Assembly: GCF_003024805.1 (NCBI RefSeq)
Contig: NZ_PUEC01000005.1
Span: forward strand, 1-64,000
Source: Duncaniella muris
GTDB lineage: Bacteria; Bacteroidota; Bacteroidia; Bacteroidales; Muribaculaceae
DNA: 64,000 nucleotides
Direction: 5' to 3'
Of this stretch, positions 42,537 through 52,385 are shown in pieces. A model generated the notes under the pieces. It had not been told where the DNA came from, did not search any database, and worked only from the letters and a program-made list of their open reading frames with translations. The number at the start of each line of letters is the position of its first letter. Position 1 is the first letter of the stretch. The position numbers were made by a program, and so were the translations under genes.

Positions 42537-45500
42537 TCAGGGCTTTAGGACTACGCCGGTACCTTTCAGTCCGTTGACGCCGATGGCGAGCGGGGTGTCG
42601 AAGGTGACTATGCGTATGAAGTCGCTTTCGTAGACCGCAGGCTGAGAGTTGAGAAAGTCAACGTCGTAGAGCGCGGTGACCGGTTCGCCTTCCTTGCGCC
42701 GGGCATTGGTGTCTATAGTGAAATAAGCCACGCCGAAAGAAGTGAGGTTCTGGAAGAAGTGTGTGCCCTGGCTGGGCTCTATGCGGTAGCTCGGCAGTGA
42801 TGACTCCACTATCAGGCGGGCTGCCGAGATTGCCGGCCATTTCACCGGAATGCCGAGCGAAGTGTCTGACGAGCCCCATCGGCCGGGCCCGATGAGCACG
42901 TAGCGCTCTTCGCGGTTGAGGAAGTCGCGGTTTATCTTCTCGATCTCGCGGGCAATGAGCGAGTTGTTGGATGACGAAAACTTCTCCGGGCGGACATAGA
43001 CCACCGTCTTCACGCCTTCGATGTTGCCATGACCGAGAGCTGTGCCTGACTTCAGCAGAAGTCTTTCATCAGGAGTGGCCATAAGGGCTTCGTCAACGGT
43101 TTCCTTGCGGTCGACTATCGGGCGGATCTGGAGCCAGTAGAGGCGGCCCTTGTTTTTGGCTCCCGGACCGATCATCTTAGAGTCGGGCCCGATGATGCCC
43201 GCGAACTCTATCTCGACCGGACGTTGCATTTCTTTCTGTCCGGTGGTGAGCATGAAGTCTACGGCTTCGGCAAGCGGGTAGACCTTGTGCTTGAGCACAT
43301 TGTTGAAGGTCACAACCTTGCGGCCTTCTCCTGAGTCGGAGTCGCGGATCACGTTGTCGCGGAAGTCGAAAGTCGACACCATGTATCTTAGAGCCCCCTT
43401 TTCGGCGAGGTCCTGAACGCGGACTTTGGCCACGTTGTAGCCGTCGTCGACAATGAGGTTGCTGTCAGACTGGGCCGATTTCATGTCGAGGGCATACATG
43501 CGTGTCTGTGTGTCGCGCAGGGCGAGGGAGAGTTCGGAGGTCTGGAGCACGTTGTCGGGGTGGCGCGGGGAGAAGCGCAGAGAGAGACCGCCGTCAACGA
43601 TGTATTTCCCCAGGCCGACGGCAATTTCGGCCACTCCGTCTTCGGGCTTTTCATCGTTGAGAGGGTAGTAGTTGAGAGAGCGGCCCACGCCGGAGAATGA
43701 CGGGAAGTAGTAGCCGTCGACCTCTTTGCCGACCACTTCCTGAAGGATCACGGCCATCTTTTCCTGGTCGATGATGTTGGAGGTGGCTGTCATGTAAGCC
43801 TTGGAGTCGGCGTAGAACACCGAGGCATAGACACCCTTGATGGCGTCGGTGACCATTTTGAGCATACGCTGCGGGTCGGAGCTTTTGGGCACCATGTAGG
43901 TGGAGTAGATTCCGGCGAAGGGCTGGTAGTGGGAGTCTTCGAGAAGGCTGGAACTTCGGACCGCTATCGGGGTGTCGACCACCTCGAAGAGTGCGAGAAG
44001 ATCGTCTTTGATTCTGCGCGGAAGCTTGCCTTCGAGGAAGTGGCGGAGGATTTCTTCGTCAGGCGCATCGCTGAGGGCTATGGGGTAGAGGCGGTTCGAC
44101 TCCATGAACTCATCGAAAATGTCGGTGCAGAGCACAACGGTGCGCGGAATGGTTATTGATATGCCGTCGAAATTGTCGCAGATCGGATTTTTTTTGATGA
44201 TCGAGTCGATAAAGGCCAGGCCACGGCCTTTTCCTCCGAGCGAACCCTGGCCGATGCGGGCGAAGTTGGAGTAGTGGTCGAAGCGGTCTTTCTGGAAGAT
44301 GGCCACGACTCCGCGGTTTTTCATCTTGCGATATTTTACAATCAGGTCGAAGAACAGCTGGCGCACCTGCGGGGCATCTTTCAGGTCGCGGAAGCGGTGG
44401 TGTTTGATCACCTCTGCAATCGGGAACATGGCGCGCGAGTAGAGCCAGCGCGAGATGTCGTTGAACGAGGCATGCCAATAGAGGGCCTCGGCGGGGATGT
44501 TGAAGATGTTTTTCTGCAGGTCTTTCAGCGATTTGATGCGGAAGATCTCTTCGCCAGTTTCGGGATTGCGGATCACGAAGTCGCCGAAGCCGAAGTTGTT
44601 GATGATGGCCTTGCCGAGGTCTACGGGAAATTTTTTTGAGTTCTTGTCGATGAACGTGCCGCCGAGCTCGATTACGTCATGGGCGTTTTCGTTTTCGGAA
44701 CTTTCGATGATCATCGGCAGGTAGGGGTCGCGTGAGCGTAGCTCTTTGGCAAGGCGTATTCCGGCTTTCGGGTCTTTTTTTCCCTCGCGCATGAAAGAGA
44801 CGTCGCTGATCACTCCGAGTATATGGTTGCTGTAACGCTCGTAGAGAGTGATGGCTTCCTCGTAGTCACGGGCGAGCATCACTTTTGGGCGTCCGCGCAT
44901 ACGCAGCATCTGTTCGTGTTCGTTCAGAGCCTCGGTGGAGAATTCGCGTGACTGTTTGAGGATGAATTTATAGACGATGGGGAGAACCGACGAGTAGAAT
45001 CTGACGGAGTCTTCCACCAGGAGTATCATCTGCACGCCCACACCGTTGATGTCGGCATCGGCGTTCATCTTGTCTTCGAGCAGTTTTATGATGGCCAGGA
45101 GCAGATCGACATTGCCGAGCCATGAAAAGACATAGTCAATGCCTGAGAAATCTTCGTTGGCCAGACGGCGTGACACCTCTTTGGAGAACGGTGTCAGCAC
45201 GATTATCGGCATGTCGGGGTAGGCCTCGCGTATGCGTCGCGCTCCGGAGAAAGTCTCACTGACATCGTTGCCGGGCATCATGATCACAAGATCGAAACTT
45301 TTGACCTTCATGATCTCCATTGCTTCAGTGGAGTTGAGTGCGCGCGTGACTCGCGGGGGAGAGGAAAGGTTGAGGGCTGTGTATTCAAAATAGAGCTGTT
45401 CTTCGACGCGTCCGTCTTCTTCCATCATGAAAGCATCGTAGGCCGAAGCAATCAGGAGCACGTTGAAAATGCGCTTCTGCATCAGATTCTGAAAGGCGGT

Positions 45501-45539
45501 GTCTTTAAAATAGAGCTGGCTCAGAGCGTCGTCGGTCAT
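42537..45539 (-). CDS. Receiver-domain fusion with PEP/pyruvate-binding (PPDK_N) domain
   Basis: 1000 residues. Residues 24-150 form a degenerate response-regulator fold (FNVLLIASAYDAF, SFDLVIMMPGND, PIIVLTPFS). Residues 170-310 form a second receiver with canonical residues: acidic Glu176/Asp177 in LLVEDS, phospho-acceptor Asp246 in VISDVSF, and Lys299 in FIDKNSKK. From about 430 there is a PPDK/PEP-synthase N-terminal ATP-grasp domain (RIGQGSLGGKGRGLAF, PIAVRSSSLLEDSHYQPFAGIYSTY). The His-bearing swivel domain and the PEP TIM barrel of true PEP synthase are absent. It is therefore not a PEP synthase. ATP-dependent phosphoryl transfer to another partner under phospho-signal control is a guess. 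It is convergent with the PorT-like gene. Confidence 0.85.
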   Translation of the reverse strand: MTDDALSQLYFKDTAFQNLMQKRIFNVLLIASAYDAFMMEEDGRVEEQLYFEYTALNLSSPPRVTRALNSTEAMEIMKVKSFDLVIMMPGNDVSETFSGARRIREAYPDMPIIVLTPFSKEVSRRLANEDFSGIDYVFSWLGNVDLLLAIIKLLEDKMNADADINGVGVQMILLVEDSVRFYSSVLPIVYKFILKQSREFSTEALNEHEQMLRMRGRPKVMLARDYEEAITLYERYSNHILGVISDVSFMREGKKDPKAGIRLAKELRSRDPYLPMIIESSENENAHDVIELGGTFIDKNSKKFPVDLGKAIINNFGFGDFVIRNPETGEEIFRIKSLKDLQKNIFNIPAEALYWHASFNDISRWLYSRAMFPIAEVIKHHRFRDLKDAPQVRQLFFDLIVKYRKMKNRGVVAIFQKDRFDHYSNFARIGQGSLGGKGRGLAFIDSIIKKNPICDNFDGISITIPRTVVLCTDIFDEFMESNRLYPIALSDAPDEEILRHFLEGKLPRRIKDDLLALFEVVDTPIAVRSSSLLEDSHYQPFAGIYSTYMVPKSSDPQRMLKMVTDAIKGVYASVFYADSKAYMTATSNIIDQEKMAVILQEVVGKEVDGYYFPSFSGVGRSLNYYPLNDEKPEDGVAEIAVGLGKYIVDGGLSLRFSPRHPDNVLQTSELSLALRDTQTRMYALDMKSAQSDSNLIVDDGYNVAKVRVQDLAEKGALRYMVSTFDFRDNVIRDSDSGEGRKVVTFNNVLKHKVYPLAEAVDFMLTTGQKEMQRPVEIEFAGIIGPDSKMIGPGAKNKGRLYWLQIRPIVDRKETVDEALMATPDERLLLKSGTALGHGNIEGVKTVVYVRPEKFSSSNNSLIAREIEKINRDFLNREERYVLIGPGRWGSSDTSLGIPVKWPAISAARLIVESSLPSYRIEPSQGTHFFQNLTSFGVAYFTIDTNARRKEGEPVTALYDVDFLNSQPAVYESDFIRIVTFDTPLAIGVNGLKGTGVVLKP

Positions 45540-45768
45540 CGTCGGTATAAATAAGGGAGGTTATGTGTAGTATATAATATATAATGTAATATATAATAAG
45601 GTGGTGTATCCATTCGCAAAGATAGTAAAAAATGGCGACCTGCATCATGTATTGTGTAAGAAAGTGAAAAATAAGACAAGTAATGGCCTAAAAGGAGCTA
45701 TTTAAAATAAAAATATGGTTTTAGCATAAAAAATGTGTGAAAAAAGCTTGCGTTTGTAGCAAAATGCT

Positions 45769-45776
45769 TACCTTTG
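45769..45776 (+). promoter_or_regulatory. -7 box of dapF
   Basis: TACCTTTG followed by C, 40 bases before the ATG at 45817, with TTG about 18 bases upstream. Confidence 0.55.
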
Positions 45777-45816
45777 CATTGATTTCTCAATTTAACTTGG
45801 GATAGTAGTTTGAATT

Positions 45817-46689
45817 ATGACCTCACGCTCAAAGAAAGACAGAGAGTTGATAAGCTTCACTAAGATGCATGGCATCGGCAACGACTACATCTACATCAAC
45901 TGCATGGAGTCGGTGCCTGACCGGCTCCCCGAACTTGCCGAGGAAATGAGTGATCGCCATTTCGGTGTAGGTGGAGATGGAATAGTTTTGATCTGCCCCT
46001 CTGACAAAGCCGACTTCAGAATGAGGATGTTTAACAACGACGGATCGGAGGCCCGCATGTGTGGGAATGCCTCCCGTTGCATCGCCAAGTACGTCCACGA
46101 TCACAAACTCACAGATAAAACCTGCATAAGCCTTGAAACCCTTTCCGGGATCAAGGTTTTGTCGCTTAATATGAGCCCCTCCGGAGAGGTTGAGAGTGTG
46201 ACCGTCGATATGGGGGAGCCGGAACTCAATGCCGGGCTTGTGCCGGTGAGAAGCACTACCGAAAAGATGGTCGAGGAGCCTGTAGCCACTTCGTGTGGCG
46301 AGGTCAGAGTGACGGCTGTCTCTATGGGCAACCCCCACGGAGTCGTTTTTGTAGACCGTATTGAAGATGTCCCCTTTGAAACTCTTGGCCCTGAGCTTGA
46401 GAAGCATTCCATGTGGCCTGACCGCGCAAATATAGAATTCCTGCAGATAATCTCTCCGTCAGAGGCCCGTATGCGGGTGTGGGAGAGAGGTACAGGCGAG
46501 ACTCTTGCCTGCGGAACCGGGGCATGTGCCTCGGCAGTGGCTGCGGCTCTTACCGGACGCTGTGGCCGTGAAGTCACAATTCACCTGCGTGGCGGCGATC
46601 TGCACATCAGGTGGGCAAACAACGGACATGTCATGATGACCGGCGGTGCCACTGAAGTATTCGAAGGAAATTATTACCGACAACGTTGA
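45817..46689 (+). CDS. dapF: Diaminopimelate epimerase
   Basis: 290 residues. It interconverts LL- and meso-diaminopimelate for lysine and peptidoglycan. Both catalytic cysteines are in the expected contexts: EARMCGNASRCIA (about residue 75) and ETLACGTGACAS (about residue 231). The start FTKMHGIGNDYIYI is the family N-terminus, preceded by about 12 extra residues. dapL follows 140 bases downstream, so the last two steps of the aminotransferase route to meso-DAP are encoded together. Confidence 0.97.
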   Translation: MTSRSKKDRELISFTKMHGIGNDYIYINCMESVPDRLPELAEEMSDRHFGVGGDGIVLICPSDKADFRMRMFNNDGSEARMCGNASRCIAKYVHDHKLTDKTCISLETLSGIKVLSLNMSPSGEVESVTVDMGEPELNAGLVPVRSTTEKMVEEPVATSCGEVRVTAVSMGNPHGVVFVDRIEDVPFETLGPELEKHSMWPDRANIEFLQIISPSEARMRVWERGTGETLACGTGACASAVAAALTGRCGREVTIHLRGGDLHIRWANNGHVMMTGGATEVFEGNYYRQR

Positions 46690-46829
46690 CAAAAAGCTGA
46701 CTGTACGCTGTGACGTGAACGTGTTTCCGCGGATGCAGTGGATATCAGGAGAAGAACCGAAAATCTTTTCCGGGTACTTTCGTTTTTTTGATGAAAAATT
46801 ATAGGTAGATACAATATAAAGTAAAACAG

Positions 46830-48065
46830 ATGTTTAGAATCAACGATAATTTCACCAAACTTCCTGCGTCATATCTTTTCAGTGAGGTGGCCCGCAGGGT
46901 AAATGCTTATTCCGAAAGCCATCCCGGCGCAGACATAATACGCATGGGCATCGGTGATGTGACCCGTCCGCTGTGTCAGGCAGCTGTCGAGGCGCTCCAT
47001 AAAGCGGTGGACGATGAGGCGGCAGGCGAAACTTTTCACGGATATGGTCCTGAGCAGGGCTATTCGTTTCTTGCCGAAAAAATCGCACGTTATGATTATC
47101 GCGAACGAGGCATAGAAATAGACACCGATGAGATCTTTGTCAGTGACGGAGCCAAAAGCGACACCGGAAATATTGGCGATATCCTCTCGACGGCCAATCG
47201 TGTGGCTGTAACCGATCCTGTCTATCCTGTTTATGTTGATACGAACGTAATGGGAGGCCGCGCCGGGGATCTTGGAGCCGACGGCCGCTGGACTGAGATC
47301 GAATATCTGCCCTGTACGGCTGAAAACGGTTTTGTGCCCGCCCTCCCGGTCAACAATCCCGATGTGATATATCTCTGCTATCCGAACAATCCTACCGGAA
47401 CCACTCTGACCCGCCGCCAGCTGAAAGCGTGGGTTGATTATTGCCGTGAACATGGCGCTCTGCTGCTGTTCGACGCAGCCTATGAGGCTTTCATTCGCGA
47501 AGAAGATGTGGCGCATTCAATATATGAAATAGAAGGAGCCAGAGAGGTGGCCATCGAATTCCGCAGTTTTTCCAAGACCGCGGGCTTTACCGGTATCCGT
47601 CTCGGTTACACCGTGGTGCCGAAAGAGCTCATGGGGCTGGATGAGAAAGGAAACAAGATCGCGCTTAACGGTCTCTGGCGTCGCCGTCAGACCACCAAAT
47701 TCAACGGTGCAAGTTACCTTACCCAGCGCGCAGCTGAAGCGCTCTATACAGAAGAGGGGCAGCGTCAGGTCAAAGAAACCATTGACTACTATCTCGAAAA
47801 TGCCCGCATGCTCCGCGAAGGGCTCGCAGAGGCCGGCTATGAGGCGGTAGGAGGAATCAATTCGCCATATATATGGCTCAAAACGCCCGGAACAATGACT
47901 TCATGGGAGTTTTTTGATTACCTGCTCAACCGTTACCACATTGTCGGGACTCCCGGCAGCGGATTCGGACCTTCAGGCGAGGGCTATTTCAGGCTGACCG
48001 CTTTCAACACTCACGAGAATACACGCCGGTGCATCGAACGCCTCGGCGCGACCGATAGAAAATAA
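46830..48065 (+). CDS. dapL: LL-diaminopimelate aminotransferase
   Basis: 411 residues, a fold-type I PLP enzyme that makes LL-DAP directly from tetrahydrodipicolinate, bypassing succinylated intermediates. Visible signatures: [78 protein letters not shown] and the PLP lysine in [20 protein letters not shown]. These separate DapL from ordinary aspartate aminotransferases. The gene is followed by glnN after 38 bases, so it may share its transcript. Confidence 0.97.
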   Translation: MFRINDNFTKLPASYLFSEVARRVNAYSESHPGADIIRMGIGDVTRPLCQAAVEALHKAVDDEAAGETFHGYGPEQGYSFLAEKIARYDYRERGIEIDTDEIFVSDGAKSDTGNIGDILSTANRVAVTDPVYPVYVDTNVMGGRAGDLGADGRWTEIEYLPCTAENGFVPALPVNNPDVIYLCYPNNPTGTTLTRRQLKAWVDYCREHGALLLFDAAYEAFIREEDVAHSIYEIEGAREVAIEFRSFSKTAGFTGIRLGYTVVPKELMGLDEKGNKIALNGLWRRRQTTKFNGASYLTQRAAEALYTEEGQRQVKETIDYYLENARMLREGLAEAGYEAVGGINSPYIWLKTPGTMTSWEFFDYLLNRYHIVGTPGSGFGPSGEGYFRLTAFNTHENTRRCIERLGATDRK

Positions 48066-48103
48066 AGATCACGATTTATAAATACTTAACACAACGTGCA
48101 ACT

Positions 48104-50293
48104 ATGTCAAGTTTAAGATTCAAGGTAGTTGAAGAAGCTTCAAACCGCAAAGCAGTTGAGGTTGACATTCCAAAGGAACGTCCGCAGGAATACTATGCCA
48201 GCAAAGTGTTCAACCGCGCAAAAATGTATGAGTATCTTCCTCTGGATACCTACAAGGCGCTGATCAATGCGATTGACAACAAAGAGCCTATCTCACTGGA
48301 AGTGGCCGACAGTGTGGCCGAAGGCATGAAGCGCTGGGCGACTGACAACGGTGTGCGCCACTACACACACTGGTTTCAGCCGCTGACAGAGACCACAGCC
48401 GAAAAGCATGACGGATTTATCGAGCATGACGGCAAGGGCGGAATCGTAGAGGAATTCTCAGGCAAACTGCTTGTGCAGCAGGAACCTGATGCCTCAAGTT
48501 TTCCCAACGGCGGAATCCGTAACACATTCGAGGCCCGCGGTTATTCCGCATGGGACATCTCCTCGCCGGTGTTTATCCTTGACAACACTCTCTGTATTCC
48601 GACAATTTTTATCTCCTATACCGGAGAGTCGCTTGACTATAAGACACCGCTTCTGCGCGCGCTTTCAGCCGTAGACAAAGCCGGTACAGGCGTAGCACGT
48701 TATTTTGATCCCAACGTGCAGCATGTGATCTCGAATCTCGGCTGGGAACAGGAGTATTTCCTCGTTGACGAAGCACTCTATGCCGCCCGTCCGGACCTCG
48801 TGATGACCGGCCGCACACTGATGGGCCATGAATCGGCAAAGAATCAGCAGCTTGAAGACCATTATTTCGGAGCTATACCTTCGCGTGTGCAGGCATTCAT
48901 GCTTGATCTTGAAATCGAAGCTCACAAGCTCGGAATTCCGGCCAAGACCCGCCACAATGAAGTTGCGCCTAACCAGTTCGAGCTTGCTCCCATTTTCGAA
49001 GAAACAAACCTGGCCAATGACCACAATATGCTGATCATGTCGGTGATGGCCGAAGTGGCCCGCCGCCATAATTTCCGCATCCTGCTTCACGAAAAGCCGT
49101 TTGCCGGAATCAACGGATCAGGCAAACATAACAACTGGAGTCTCGGAACCGATACCGGCACACTGCTTTTCGCTCCCGGAAAGACTCCGATGGAGAACCT
49201 CCAGTTCATAACATTCGTGGCTAATGTCATGGCAGCCGTGCACCGTCACAACGCTCTGCTCAAGGCATCTATCATGTCGGCCACAAACTGCCACCGTCTC
49301 GGAGCCAATGAAGCGCCACCTGCAATCATCTCGATTTTCACCGGCAGCCAGCTTGCAGAGATACTCAGCAAGATCAAGAATTCAGACAAAGACGAACTGA
49401 TCGCACTTGCCGGTAAAGAGAAACTTGACCTCGGTGTGGCTCAGATTCCGGAACTTATGATTGACAATACCGACCGCAACCGCACATCACCATTCGCGTT
49501 TACCGGAAACCGTTTCGAGTTCCGTGCCGTAGGGTCAAGCGCCAACTGTGCGTCTGCCATGATCGCCCTGAATGCAGCGGTGGCCGAACAGCTTGCCGAT
49601 TTCAAGCAGAAGGTTGACTCGCGTCTTGCGGCAGGCGAAGGTCTGCAGCATGCGCTCCTTGCCGAGATCAAGGCACTTCTTCTGTATTCCGAAGCCATCC
49701 ATTTCGATGGCAACGGCTATTCAGACGAATGGAAAGAAGAGGCAGCCCGTCGCGGACTTGACTGCGAGACCAATCCGGCTCTTATCTTCGATGCCTACCT
49801 GCGTCCGTCGTCAATCGAAATGTTCCGCAAGACCGGCGTCATGAACCACGTCGAACTTGAGGCTCGCAATGAAGTGAAGTGGGAAATGTACACCAAGAAG
49901 ATCCAGATTGAAGCCCGTGTGCTCGGAGATCTTGCCATCAACCACATCATACCTGTGGCCACACGCTATCTCTCGATTCTGCTTGACAATATGGTCAAGA
50001 TCCGCACACTCTTCCCCGGAAACAAGGGCGAGGAACTGTCTTCGCAGGATGCGGCTACTGTAGAGAAGATCATGCACCACTGCTCGATAATCAAAGAAGA
50101 GGTTGCAAAGATGGTCAATGCCCGCAAGGATGCCAATCGTATTTCTGAAGAGCGTGAGAAAGCTTTGGCCTATTCGCTTCACGTGGCTCCCTCGCTTGAA
50201 GTTATCCGATACCACATCGACAAACTCGAACTTATGGTCGATAATGAAATGTGGCCTCTGCCTAAATACCGCGAACTTCTGTTTATCCGTTGA
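48104..50293 (+). CDS. glnN: Type III glutamine synthetase
   Basis: 729 residues, the length of GSIII, the hexameric/dodecameric form common in Bacteroidetes. It makes glutamine from glutamate, ammonium and ATP. Signatures include LAPIFEETNLANDHNMLIM, the metal and glutamate-site block ILLHEKPFAGINGSGKHNNWSLGTD, and NRTSPFAFTGNRFEFRAVGSSANCASAM near the adenylate-binding site. The C-terminus carries the extended helical region with VEKIMHHCSIIKEEV. It lies directly after dapL and before a glutamine-using PurF-like enzyme. Confidence 0.97.
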   Translation: MSSLRFKVVEEASNRKAVEVDIPKERPQEYYASKVFNRAKMYEYLPLDTYKALINAIDNKEPISLEVADSVAEGMKRWATDNGVRHYTHWFQPLTETTAEKHDGFIEHDGKGGIVEEFSGKLLVQQEPDASSFPNGGIRNTFEARGYSAWDISSPVFILDNTLCIPTIFISYTGESLDYKTPLLRALSAVDKAGTGVARYFDPNVQHVISNLGWEQEYFLVDEALYAARPDLVMTGRTLMGHESAKNQQLEDHYFGAIPSRVQAFMLDLEIEAHKLGIPAKTRHNEVAPNQFELAPIFEETNLANDHNMLIMSVMAEVARRHNFRILLHEKPFAGINGSGKHNNWSLGTDTGTLLFAPGKTPMENLQFITFVANVMAAVHRHNALLKASIMSATNCHRLGANEAPPAIISIFTGSQLAEILSKIKNSDKDELIALAGKEKLDLGVAQIPELMIDNTDRNRTSPFAFTGNRFEFRAVGSSANCASAMIALNAAVAEQLADFKQKVDSRLAAGEGLQHALLAEIKALLLYSEAIHFDGNGYSDEWKEEAARRGLDCETNPALIFDAYLRPSSIEMFRKTGVMNHVELEARNEVKWEMYTKKIQIEARVLGDLAINHIIPVATRYLSILLDNMVKIRTLFPGNKGEELSSQDAATVEKIMHHCSIIKEEVAKMVNARKDANRISEEREKALAYSLHVAPSLEVIRYHIDKLELMVDNEMWPLPKYRELLFIR

Positions 50294-50327
50294 TAAGGTG
50301 AGACAAGTATAGAATTACACATTATAT

Positions 50328-50367
50328 CCCTGCGAAATAAAGCTTCTGACACAGCCCTTTCGCAGGG
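50328..50367 (+). terminator. Possible terminator of the dapL-glnN unit
   Basis: CCCTGCGAAA at 50328-50337 and TTTCGCAGGG at 50358-50367 are perfect 10-base arms with a 20-base loop. A weak T-rich stretch follows. Confidence 0.55.
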
Positions 50368-50376
50368 GTATTTCTG

Positions 50377-50407
50377 TTTGAAATGTGATGTCAAATCATT
50401 ATCTTTG
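50377..50407 (+). promoter_or_regulatory. Consensus promoter of the PurF-like gene
   Basis: TTTG at 50377-50380, 19 bases, then TATCTTTG at 50400-50407. It rules out the longer in-frame start at 50378. Confidence 0.75.
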
Positions 50408-50443
50408 CAACTTATAAAAATCAATCATATCTCGTCCGGCAAA

Positions 50444-52333
50444 ATGGAGATTCTCAAACATGAGTGTGGCATAGCGATGGTGCGCCTGCTCAAACCATTG
50501 GAATATTATAAAGAAAAGTATGGCACCTACGCCTACGGTCTGAACAAGCTCTATCTTCTTATGGAGAAACAGCACAACCGCGGGCAGGAGGGTGCGGGCA
50601 TCGGGGTTGTCAAGATGCACGCATATCCCGGCAATGAATATGTTTTCCGTGAGAGAGCCCTCGGTAAGGATGCCATTCAGGAGATATTCGAAACTGTCAA
50701 GACCAAGATTTCCGCAGTAGGTCTTTCGGGGCATGATCCGGAGTGGGTGGACAGCTACGCTCCTTTTATCGGAGAGATCTACATGGGACATCTGCGGTAT
50801 TCGACCACAGGCAAAAGCGGTCTTTCGTATTGTCATCCCTTTCTGCGCAGAAACAACTGGCGCTCGCGCAATCTGCTGATGTGCGGAAACTTCAATATGA
50901 CCAATGTCGATTCCATTTTCAATGGAGTGGTGGCCTGCGGTCAGCATCCGAGAATCTACAGCGACACTGTGGTGCTTCTCGAACAGCTAGGCGATGCGCT
51001 TGACAAGGAAAATCACCGGATCTACCGTCAGTATCGCGATTCTCTGTCAGGCCAGAAACTCAGCGTTACCATCGAGGACAATCTTGATATGACCCGCGTT
51101 CTGGCTCCTACAGCCCCGCAGTGGGATGGGGGATTCGTTATCTGTGGTGCCACCGGCTCAGGAGATATGTTCGTGTTGCGTGACCGCCACGGCATTCGTC
51201 CGGCATTCTACTATCGCGATGACGAAGTGGTGGTAGTGGCATCTGAACGCCCTGTTATCCAGACGGTGTTTGATGTGCCGCGCCGTGCGGTGAGCGAACT
51301 GACTCCCGGAAGCGCTATTATTGTCAGCAAAGCCGGGCAGGTTTCGGTGACGGATGTGCTTGGCGAGGCAGAGAACCAGCGTTGCTCGTTTGAGCGCATC
51401 TACTTCTCGCGAGGCAGTGACGCAGACATCTATCGTGAGCGCAAGCAGCTTGGCCGAAATGTGGTGCCTGCCATAATGGAAAGCATAGACAATGATCTTG
51501 TTCATTCTGTATTCTCGTTTATCCCAAACACGGCTGAAGTTGCTTTCCTCGGTATGGTTGATCAGCTTGACAAGGAGCTGAACATCATTAAAGAGAGGGA
51601 GATTCTTGCTGCGCAGGCCGACGGCACTCTTGATCCGAAGCGCCTGAGTGAGATCATGGAGCGAAACCTGCGAGTGGAGAAGGTGGCTATCAAGGATATA
51701 AAGCTCCGTACTTTCATTGCCGAAGGCGAAGCCCGTAATGATCTTGCCGCACATGTCTATGATGTGACATATGGAATAGTCGAGAACGGCGTAGACAATC
51801 TGGTGGTTATTGATGACAGTATTGTCAGAGGCACAACCCTCAAACAGTCTATTCTTAAGATGCTTGACAGGCTGCATCCACGCAAGATTGTGGTTGTGTC
51901 ATCCTCGCCACAGGTCCGCTATCCTGACTACTATGGTATCGATATGTCACGTATGGGCGAATTTATCGCATTCCGTGCCGCTGTAGAGCTGCTCAAAGAC
52001 CGGGGGATGGAAAACGTGCTCCATGAGACCTATGAAAAATGCCGGCAGCAGGAAAAACTTCTGGATATAGAGATGCGCAACTGTGTGAAAGACATCTATG
52101 CACCTTTCACTCAAGAAGAGATCTCGCGCAAGATCGTAGAGATGCTGACTGCCGACGGTTCGATAAACGCCGAGGTGGATATTATCTATCAGACGCTCGA
52201 AGGACAGCGGGAGGCAATACCGACATGTCCTGGCGACTGGTATTTCTCAGGCGATTATCCCACTCCCGGCGGTGTGCGTCTTGTCAACCGTGCATATGTC
52301 AATTTCTATGAAGGCAATGCTGACAAGCGCTGA
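50444..52333 (+). CDS. Amidophosphoribosyltransferase-like protein (long PurF paralogue)
   Basis: 629 residues. The N-terminal class II glutamine amidotransferase domain has its nucleophile Cys8 after a seven-residue propeptide (MEILKHE|CGIAMVRL), then KQHNRGQEGAGIG and the conserved RYSTTG. The C-terminal phosphoribosyltransferase domain has the PRPP motif LVVIDDSIVRGTTLKQ, and the SSPQVRYPDYYGIDMS loop is intact. It is 130-170 residues longer than usual PurF, with an insert of about 100 residues between the domains (EILAAQADGTLDPKRLSEIMERN) and a long tail. Bacteroidales carry such a long form. Whether it feeds purine synthesis is unproven. Confidence 0.85.
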   Translation: MEILKHECGIAMVRLLKPLEYYKEKYGTYAYGLNKLYLLMEKQHNRGQEGAGIGVVKMHAYPGNEYVFRERALGKDAIQEIFETVKTKISAVGLSGHDPEWVDSYAPFIGEIYMGHLRYSTTGKSGLSYCHPFLRRNNWRSRNLLMCGNFNMTNVDSIFNGVVACGQHPRIYSDTVVLLEQLGDALDKENHRIYRQYRDSLSGQKLSVTIEDNLDMTRVLAPTAPQWDGGFVICGATGSGDMFVLRDRHGIRPAFYYRDDEVVVVASERPVIQTVFDVPRRAVSELTPGSAIIVSKAGQVSVTDVLGEAENQRCSFERIYFSRGSDADIYRERKQLGRNVVPAIMESIDNDLVHSVFSFIPNTAEVAFLGMVDQLDKELNIIKEREILAAQADGTLDPKRLSEIMERNLRVEKVAIKDIKLRTFIAEGEARNDLAAHVYDVTYGIVENGVDNLVVIDDSIVRGTTLKQSILKMLDRLHPRKIVVVSSSPQVRYPDYYGIDMSRMGEFIAFRAAVELLKDRGMENVLHETYEKCRQQEKLLDIEMRNCVKDIYAPFTQEEISRKIVEMLTADGSINAEVDIIYQTLEGQREAIPTCPGDWYFSGDYPTPGGVRLVNRAYVNFYEGNADKR

Positions 52334-52385
52334 TCTTCAATATCATTCATAGGTCAGGCTCCCTGACATAACACATTAGAATATA

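Noticed and set aside
42537-45539. Annotation as phosphoenolpyruvate synthase
   Set aside because: Only the ATP-grasp part is present. The phospho-His swivel and PEP-binding barrel are missing, and two receiver domains are added.
45550-45610. AT-rich TATATAATATATAAT tract as a replication origin
   Set aside because: It is a short AT repeat upstream of a gene, without DnaA-box clusters or dnaA nearby. dnaN is 9 kb away and not next to it.
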